Below, in pieces: positions 1 through 3,827 of a DNA stretch of 6,271 nt (position 1 is the stretch's first letter; each line of letters starts with the position of its first letter). The position numbers were made by a program, and so were the translations under genes. The notes under the pieces were generated by a model. It was not told where the DNA came from and made no database searches. It saw only the letters and a program-made list of their open reading frames with translations. The DNA comes from Candidatus Kaiserbacteria bacterium RIFCSPHIGHO2_01_FULL_58_22 (GTDB taxonomy: Bacteria; Patescibacteriota; Minisyncoccia; Phycocordibacterales; UBA2100), in assembly GCA_001781445.1 (NCBI GenBank), contig MFLB01000041.1:1-6271 (forward strand). Reading direction: 5' to 3'.

Positions 1-873
1 GGCCTCATCAAGTACAAGGACGACACCGTCATCCCGGTCGAGAACATGGGCCAGTATCAGCCCGAGCGGCTCATCATCCTCGCGACAGGCGCGCAGGGCG
101 ACGAGTTCGCCTCGCTCGCGCGCATCGGCAACAAGACCCACAAGTACATCAGGCTCACGCCCGAAGACACGGTCGTCCTCTCCTCCTCCGTCATTCCGGG
201 GAACGAGCGGGCCGTGCAGAAGCTGAAAGACAATCTCTCGCGCCAGGGCGCGCACATCATCACCTACCACGCGAGCGACGTGCACGCCTCCGGCCACGGC
301 AACAGGGAGGAGGCCGCGTGGATACACCGGCAGATACGGCCGAAGTTCTTCGTCCCCGTGCACGGCTACCACTACATGCTCCGCGTGCACGCGGATCTCG
401 CCATCGAGCAGGGCGTCAGTCCGAATAACGTCGCGATACCCGACAACGGCTCGATCGTCGAGATACAGGGAGGCGGCCAGCGGATCGTGAAATTGCCCGT
501 GAAAGCGCCTTCCGAACTGCGCGTCGTCGAGGGCCACACCGTGAGCGAGCTCTCCGACGTCTTGATGCGCGACCGGAAGGCGCTCGGGCAGGAGGGATTC
601 TGCGTCGTCGTCGCCACGATCGACCGCCGCTCGGGCAGGCTCCACAAATCGCCCGACATCATCTCGCGCGGCTTCGTCTATTTGCGCGACAACAAGGAGC
701 TGATGGACCAGACGCGCCTCATCATCCGCAAATCGGTGGAAGCCTCCCTGCGCAACCCCCGCGCGGCCGATCTCGACGCCGCCCGCGACGACCTCGCGGA
801 GTCGGTCGCCCGCTTCCTTTTGCAGAGAACATTGAAGAGGCCGATAGTCATCCCGGTTATCGTCAGCGTTTAA
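1..873 (+). CDS. rnj: Ribonuclease J, C-terminal part (5' end outside window)
   Basis: The frame is open from base 1 and ends at a TAA at 871-873, giving 290 residues of the C-terminal part of an RNase J. RNase J is a zinc-dependent 5'-3' exo- and endoribonuclease of the metallo-beta-lactamase/beta-CASP family, acting in cytoplasmic mRNA decay and rRNA maturation. Visible landmarks are the beta-CASP stretch LATGAQGDEFASLARI (about residues 28-43 of the fragment), the histidine-bearing SGHGNREE, the zinc-site motif PVHG, and a C-terminal domain with SPDIISRGFVYLRD, which is typical of RNase J. The metallo-beta-lactamase HxHxDH motif must lie upstream of the window. The first in-frame ATG (46-48) is internal and should not be taken as the start. 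The gene converges on the mutY-like gene with 55 bp between stop codons. Family assignment is secure; J1 versus J2 cannot be decided. Confidence 0.93.
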   Translation, partial: GLIKYKDDTVIPVENMGQYQPERLIILATGAQGDEFASLARIGNKTHKYIRLTPEDTVVLSSSVIPGNERAVQKLKDNLSRQGAHIITYHASDVHASGHGNREEAAWIHRQIRPKFFVPVHGYHYMLRVHADLAIEQGVSPNNVAIPDNGSIVEIQGGGQRIVKLPVKAPSELRVVEGHTVSELSDVLMRDRKALGQEGFCVVVATIDRRSGRLHKSPDIISRGFVYLRDNKELMDQTRLIIRKSVEASLRNPRAADLDAARDDLAESVARFLLQRTLKRPIVIPVIVSV

Positions 874-886
874 TCATTCCCGCCTG

Positions 887-915
887 CCCCGTTGGAAGCA
901 AGCTTTCCAATGGGG
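887..915. repeat. Hairpin with AGCAAGCT centre between convergent genes
   Basis: An 11-bp stem (CCCCGTTGGAA with TTCCAATGGGG, one G-T pair) encloses a 7-nt loop. With one bulged T the pairing extends into AGC-AA-GCT at 897-904. It sits between the convergent stops of the RNase J and mutY-like genes, so it could end transcription from either side. However, no run of T follows on either strand, so it is not a standard intrinsic terminator. Its AGCAAGCT centre is identical to that of the hairpins at 1684-1703 and 1776-1795, which marks it as a member of the same hairpin family. Confidence 0.6.
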
Positions 916-928
916 TCATCGTCTCGGT

Positions 929-1678
929 CTAAGCGATACGCCACGTACCCTTTTGCCCGGCGACAAGGCCGTCGCGCGCGAGCGAAGCGAGCGCTTCTGC
1001 CCATTTCTTCCCCTTTCTCCCCTTCGCCCCTTTCATGAGATCGCGGAGAACCTGTCCCCGCACTTGCCGCAAACTCCCTTCGAAGTTTGATTGGCGGACA
1101 TAGTGCGCGCTTTTGTGATTGTTGCGAATGCCCGTTTTCTTCAGATGCGCGCCGTAGTCCATCAGCGCCCAATGCCACTCCCGCGGGTCTTGAGCCGTAG
1201 CGACCTCTCTGGCAACAGTCGCAAGCTCCGCATCACTTATTCCAATGTTCTTAAGAACATCGGAATAGATGTGGTGGATCAGAACCGTTCGGATGTTGGT
1301 TTCCAAGAGAGTATCGGGCTCGTTGAAGGCGAACACGCGGATTGCGCGGGCCGTGTAATCCCCTATCCCCGAAAGTGTTCGAAGTGAGTCATAATCGCAC
1401 GGAACCTTGCCGTCATACTTCTCGACAATCTGTACGGCTGCATCTCGAAGAAATTTCGCACGCCTGTTGTACCCAAGCCCGCTCCAAACCTTGAGTACCT
1501 TGGCAAGGGGCGCCCTTGCCAATGCCTGAACGGTCGGGAACTTTTTCAAGAACTCGTTGTACTTCCCGATAACGCGCGGCACTTGCGTCTGCTGAAGCAT
1601 CACTTCGGAAACGAGGATATGGTACGGATCTTTCGTTTTCCGCCACGGCAGATCGTGCCGTCCGCTCTCCTTCCAATG
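929..1678 (-). CDS. mutY: MutY-like adenine DNA glycosylase (HhH-GPD), clusterless; start codon unresolved
   Basis: This is a base-excision-repair glycosylase of the HhH-GPD superfamily, closest to MutY, which removes adenine mispaired with 8-oxoguanine. Reading from the 5' side, family-like sequence begins at HWKESGRHDLPWR and continues to SEVMLQQTQVPRV, which holds the catalytic Glu of MutY (codon 1604-1606). Then come WSGLGYNRRAK, the helix-hairpin-helix LSGIGDYTARAI, and LLETNIRTVLIHH, where the usual catalytic Asp is Glu (codon 1301-1303). The C-terminus has no Cys ligands for a 4Fe-4S cluster and no NUDIX domain. It ends in a winged-helix-like tail (FEGSLRQVRGQVLRDL to WRIA) and stops at TAG (929-931). 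The frame is open upstream to a stop at 1742-1744 but has no ATG, GTG or TTG there. The first candidate, GTG at 1601-1603, would remove the catalytic Glu by one codon. The 5' boundary given is where family resemblance begins, not a start codon. The gene may be N-terminally broken by the adjoining repeat. Family call is firm; function is uncertain. Confidence 0.78.
   Translation of the reverse strand, partial: HWKESGRHDLPWRKTKDPYHILVSEVMLQQTQVPRVIGKYNEFLKKFPTVQALARAPLAKVLKVWSGLGYNRRAKFLRDAAVQIVEKYDGKVPCDYDSLRTLSGIGDYTARAIRVFAFNEPDTLLETNIRTVLIHHIYSDVLKNIGISDAELATVAREVATAQDPREWHWALMDYGAHLKKTGIRNNHKSAHYVRQSNFEGSLRQVRGQVLRDLMKGAKGRKGKKWAEALASLARDGLVAGQKGTWRIA
1238..1267. repeat. 30-bp near-perfect palindrome inside the mutY-like gene
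   Basis: The 16-bp centre ATGTTCTTAAGAACAT (1245-1260) is a perfect palindrome. It is flanked by TATTCC (1238-1243) and GGAATA (1262-1267), with a single mismatched pair at 1244/1261. In the minus-strand transcript that mismatch is a G-U pair, so the mRNA could form an almost loopless stem. Both strands encode nearly the same peptide here (YSDVLKNIGI on the gene strand, YSNVLKNIGI on the other). It lies just after the ETNIRTV motif, in a stretch of the protein expected to vary. Confidence 0.8.
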
Positions 1679-1683
1679 AAGCT

Positions 1684-1703
1684 CCTCGCAGCAAGCTGCG
1701 AGG
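1684..1703. repeat. Perfect 9-bp hairpin, AGCAAGCT centre (copy 2)
   Basis: CCTCGCAGC and GCTGCGAGG form a perfect 9-bp stem around AA; in practice the loop would be CAAG or larger. It lies directly upstream of the mutY-like coding sequence, in its open frame, where it would be read as LAACCEE. It is the sister of the hairpin at 1776-1795, differing at one stem base pair (T-A instead of C-G), which is a compensatory change. Confidence 0.8.
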
Positions 1704-1775
1704 TATCTGCGGAATTCTTCGTAGCCGCCAACCCTACTTCGCTAAAGCTACGAAGGGTTCTACTCACGCCTTCAT

Positions 1776-1795
1776 CCCCGCAGCAAGCTGCGGGG
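1776..1795. repeat. Perfect 9-bp hairpin, AGCAAGCT centre (copy 3)
   Basis: CCCCGCAGC and GCTGCGGGG form a perfect 9-bp stem around AA, with GGTAT shared on the right side with the copy at 1684-1703. No T-run follows on either strand, so a standard terminator is unlikely. Confidence 0.8.
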
Positions 1796-1850
1796 TATTC
1801 GGCGAAGTAGAATAACCCCACACCAGCGAGCGGAAGGTACGAACCGAAGT

Positions 1851-1930
1851 GCTCCGCCGCGGCGCGGATGCGCTCGAGGACTGTTTGAGCAAAGCGAGTT
1901 TCGCAGAGCGCATCCGCGCCGCGGCGGAGC
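1851..1930. repeat. Long hairpin, perfect 25-bp stem and 30-nt loop
   Basis: Bases 1851-1875 are the exact reverse complement of 1906-1930, both very GC-rich (GCTCCGCCGCGG...). The 30-nt loop (1876-1905) contains TTTGAGCAAAGCGAGTTT. Just outside the stem, GTG/CAC pairs again after a 2-nt offset. In the direction of transcription the stem begins 5 nt after the stop codon of the HAD gene. It could therefore end the transcript or protect its 3' end from exonucleases, although no U-tract follows. The loop string resembles short repeats I associate with Parcubacteria-type assemblies; this is recollection only. Confidence 0.85.
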
Positions 1931-1935
1931 GCACC

Positions 1936-2631
1936 CTAAAGCTCATACACGACGTCTTTCCGCTCCACGATGACCTCCCATTTCATCCGCCGAGCATAGC
2001 GGTAGAGCTTCATGTTCGGATTGAAGCATATCGGACGCGCGACCATTTCCAAAAACGGGATGTCGGTTTCCGTGTCGCCCACTCCGATCGAGTGCGCAAG
2101 CGTGAGGCTCTCCTTCTCCGCGGCGCGTTTTACAATAGCCGCCTTGTTCAGTATGAGATGCTCCTCGAGCACCACTCCGGTAAAACATTCCTGGGGGCCG
2201 ATCTCATAGACCATCCCATACGCCTTATTGAATCCCATGCGGGGGCAAAATTTATCAAGCACCGTCTTTGGAGAATGCGAAACGGCCAGAAGATAGTAGT
2301 CGCGCTCTTTCAGGTCCTTGATGAGGCCGCGCGTGTATCGGTACACGCGCTTCCACTGTTCTTCGACCACCTCCTCGGCCGCGTCCGCGAGCGCGCCGTA
2401 GTGCACGCCCTTCAGATGCATGTTGAACGCCTCGACGACCGCGTGAATGTACTCCTGGTAATCGCCTTCTCTATTGAGCCATTTCTCGTAATCACGCTCA
2501 TATACTTTGCGCGTCTCTTTTGGAAATGCGCCATTTTCTATCAACCTATTTACAAGCTGTATGAGGAGAGAGGAGCGAAATATCGTCCCATCAACGTCAA
2601 AGACCGCCACTCGCCTTTTCTTTCGTTCCAT
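1936..2631 (-). CDS. HAD-superfamily subfamily IB phosphatase-like hydrolase
   Basis: A 231-residue cytoplasmic HAD hydrolase with all four catalytic motifs: I, FDVDGT with nucleophile Asp12 and acid/base Asp14; II, VSHSP around Ser118; III, Lys163; IV, GVGDTETD with Asp186 and Asp190. The helical cap between motifs I and II is of the IB (SerB-like) type. It lacks the residues that fix phosphoserine in true SerB: there is no Glu nine residues after the nucleophile and no FEESL-x-x-R cap motif. Another small phosphorylated metabolite or lipid head group is therefore more likely. The ATG used here has an SD-like AAGAGG directly abutting it with no spacer. A GTG at codon 8, preceded by AAAAGG, is an alternative that still leaves motif I intact. 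It begins 4 nt after the aminotransferase stop, so the two are almost surely co-transcribed and perhaps translationally coupled. The substrate is unknown. Confidence 0.88.
   Translation of the reverse strand: MERKKRRVAVFDVDGTIFRSSLLIQLVNRLIENGAFPKETRKVYERDYEKWLNREGDYQEYIHAVVEAFNMHLKGVHYGALADAAEEVVEEQWKRVYRYTRGLIKDLKERDYYLLAVSHSPKTVLDKFCPRMGFNKAYGMVYEIGPQECFTGVVLEEHLILNKAAIVKRAAEKESLTLAHSIGVGDTETDIPFLEMVARPICFNPNMKLYRYARRMKWEVIVERKDVVYEL
2329..2350. repeat. 22-nt inverted repeat inside the HAD gene
   Basis: GCGCGTGTA (2329-2337) and TACACGCGC (2342-2350) are perfectly complementary around TCGG. The stem lies in the codons for KRVYRYTRG of the HAD protein. It is a strong potential mRNA hairpin within coding sequence and could be chance in GC-rich DNA. 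Confidence 0.55.
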
Positions 2632-2635
2632 CCTC

Positions 2636-3706
2636 TTATTCTAGCGCCAGGATCAATCTTTTGACATCGTCAATGGTATGCGAGGGAAAATTCGCTATCC
2701 GGATCTGCCTCTCCTTGAACTCGCCGTAGCCCGCCCCGACAACGCATCCCGCGCGCGCAAGCCTTTTTCGCACCTCGCTCGAACCTGCGGGCGTTTCGAT
2801 CGCGAGGGTCGTCGGGGATCTCCACAAAGGGTTCTTTACGAACGGCGAGAAGGCGCCGTGCCGATCGAAAAAATCGTAGAGCAGTTTCGCCTTTTGTTCG
2901 GTTTCCTTTCTGATGTTCTCTATGCCGTACGCATGCAGGAGTTTCGAGACTTCGTTGAGGAGATATATCGCGAGAACATTCGGCGTTTCGGGCGTTTGGT
3001 TCTTTTGAGCAAACTTCAGCAGTGTCGGGACACTGTGGTAGGTGCCGATGTTCAAGCCCTCTTCTTGAAGCCTTTCGGCCTTCTCGACGCATCGCTCGTT
3101 CAGTAGGAGAACGCCCAGTCCGGCGGGCAATCCGAATCCTTTCTGCACGGAGAAAAAAGCGCAATCGATGAGAGAAAAATCCACGTCTGCGTACGGCACT
3201 GACGAGACGAGGTCGAGCGCGAAGAGCGCGTCCGGATATCGCTCTTTGAAGCCGTGGATGTCTTTCGCGGACAGCATGACGCCGGTACTCGTGTCGTTCT
3301 GGGTGATGCACACCAGTTCTATTCCCTTGGGAAGCTCGATGCCGCGCAGGTCGAAGCCCTCCCCCGCGCTTGCCTCGATCTTTTCCGGCTCCTTCTTCAG
3401 TTCGACCGCGGCTGTATAAAAACGCTTTCCGAATGAGCCGTTAACGAGGTGGAAACTTTTTCGTCCGGCGCAATTTTCCAGCACCCGCTCCATGCCTTCG
3501 GTTCCGGAGGAAAGGAAAAAGATGTGGAAATCTTCCGGTATGTTCAGCAGTGTTTTGAGAGACCGGATCGTTTCGGCAAAAAGCGATTGGAACTCCGCGC
3601 CGCGATGCGAGATCGAGGGAATGTCCTTTTTGAACGCTTCGCGCATCAGCGCCGCGAGCTTGGGATGCGTTTGCGAGGGACCGACGGTGAAAAATGTTTT
3701 TTTCAT
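2636..3706 (-). CDS. serC: Class V aminotransferase, probable phosphoserine aminotransferase (SerC-like)
   Basis: A 356-residue PLP enzyme of the class V aminotransferase family, about the usual SerC length. Probable reaction: 3-phosphohydroxypyruvate plus glutamate to O-phosphoserine plus 2-oxoglutarate, the second step of serine synthesis. Visible features are the N-terminal FTVGPSQTHP, SISHRGAEF (residues 31-39; SerC enzymes have SHRG-x-EF, whose His-Arg contacts the phosphate), SSGTEGMER (66-74) at the cofactor phosphate, Asp165 in ALDLVSSVPYADVDF, the Schiff-base Lys189 in SVQKGFGLPAG, and Arg336 near the C-terminus for the substrate carboxylate. The fold also covers alanine-glyoxylate and related aminotransferases. 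The SHRG motif and the neighbouring SerB-SerA fusion favour SerC. The ATG at 3704-3706 lacks a clear Shine-Dalgarno and lies in the distal arm of an inverted repeat, so translation may depend on RNA folding. It lies 121 bp after serBA and 4 nt before the HAD gene. Confidence 0.85.
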   Translation of the reverse strand: MKKTFFTVGPSQTHPKLAALMREAFKKDIPSISHRGAEFQSLFAETIRSLKTLLNIPEDFHIFFLSSGTEGMERVLENCAGRKSFHLVNGSFGKRFYTAAVELKKEPEKIEASAGEGFDLRGIELPKGIELVCITQNDTSTGVMLSAKDIHGFKERYPDALFALDLVSSVPYADVDFSLIDCAFFSVQKGFGLPAGLGVLLLNERCVEKAERLQEEGLNIGTYHSVPTLLKFAQKNQTPETPNVLAIYLLNEVSKLLHAYGIENIRKETEQKAKLLYDFFDRHGAFSPFVKNPLWRSPTTLAIETPAGSSEVRKRLARAGCVVGAGYGEFKERQIRIANFPSHTIDDVKRLILALE

Positions 3707-3824
3707 CCCGTTAGAAGCAGGACGCGGAAACGAAATAGATCTCCGCGCTCTGACGTATTATTACTGATAAATCCTGATTGAATATATTCCATATTGCTAA
3801 GTCGTCCGCGGCTTCTAACGGGAT
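3705..3824. repeat. 120-nt inverted repeat between serBA and serC; one arm covers the serC start
   Basis: ATCCCGTTAGAAGC (3705-3718) and GCTTCTAACGGGAT (3811-3824) are perfect 14-bp inverted copies. On the gene strand the stem continues with CGCGGA/TCCGCG after a 4-nt bulge. The first transcribed arm begins 3 nt after the serBA TAA; the second arm includes the first two bases of the serC ATG. The enclosed stretch is AT-rich in its middle and holds the palindrome GAATATATTC (3780-3789). A very weak promoter-like pair for serC (TTCAAT, 16 nt, TAATAC on the minus strand) can be drawn inside it, but I would not rely on it. The block could be a translational switch, an RNA-processing site or a small non-autonomous repeat element. 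No ORF or tRNA is present in this gap. Confidence 0.75.
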
Positions 3825-3827
3825 TCA

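Larger units (their letters stand above)
1679..1935. repeat. Hairpin-rich intergenic repeat block between HAD gene and mutY
   Basis: This stretch has no convincing gene and is built from overlapping inverted repeats. Separate hairpins lie at 1684-1703, 1776-1795 and 1851-1930. In addition CTTCGTAGC (1717-1725) pairs with GCTACGAAG (1747-1755), and CTACTTCGC (1734-1742) pairs with GCGAAGTAG (1802-1810). These two pairings interleave and cannot both form fully. AACCCT (1730-1735) can also pair with AGGGTT (1754-1759). The phrase GCAGCAAGCTGCG followed by GG-TAT occurs twice (from 1689 and 1781), showing internal repetition. Short frames across the block only translate the repeats. The left end merges with the mutY 5' end; where repeat stops and gene begins is not certain. 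Confidence 0.7.

Noticed and set aside
887..915. Intrinsic terminator for RNase J or mutY
   Set aside because: The stem is suitable, but no T-run follows on either strand, so it is recorded as a hairpin repeat only.
1684..1815. CRISPR array or tandem repeat
   Set aside because: Only two related hairpin units are present, they are not regularly spaced and no unique spacers of constant length occur.
1600..1821. A 73-codon minus-strand frame across the repeat block and the mutY 5' end
   Set aside because: It is in a different frame from the conserved glycosylase sequence and its residues come mainly from the palindromic repeats.
1849..2664. A 271-codon plus-strand frame across the long hairpin and HAD gene
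   Set aside because: It is antisense to the HAD gene with its four catalytic motifs, and its first part only translates the inverted repeat.
2670..3311. A 213-codon minus-strand frame within serC
   Set aside because: It overlaps the aminotransferase in another frame on the same strand and gives an Arg-rich sequence without motifs; the aminotransferase has all its active-site residues.
3707..3827. tRNA or other structured RNA gene in the serBA-serC gap
   Set aside because: No TTC-arm GTTCGAxTC-like string or cloverleaf pairing is seen; only the terminal inverted repeat and a short AT-rich palindrome are present.
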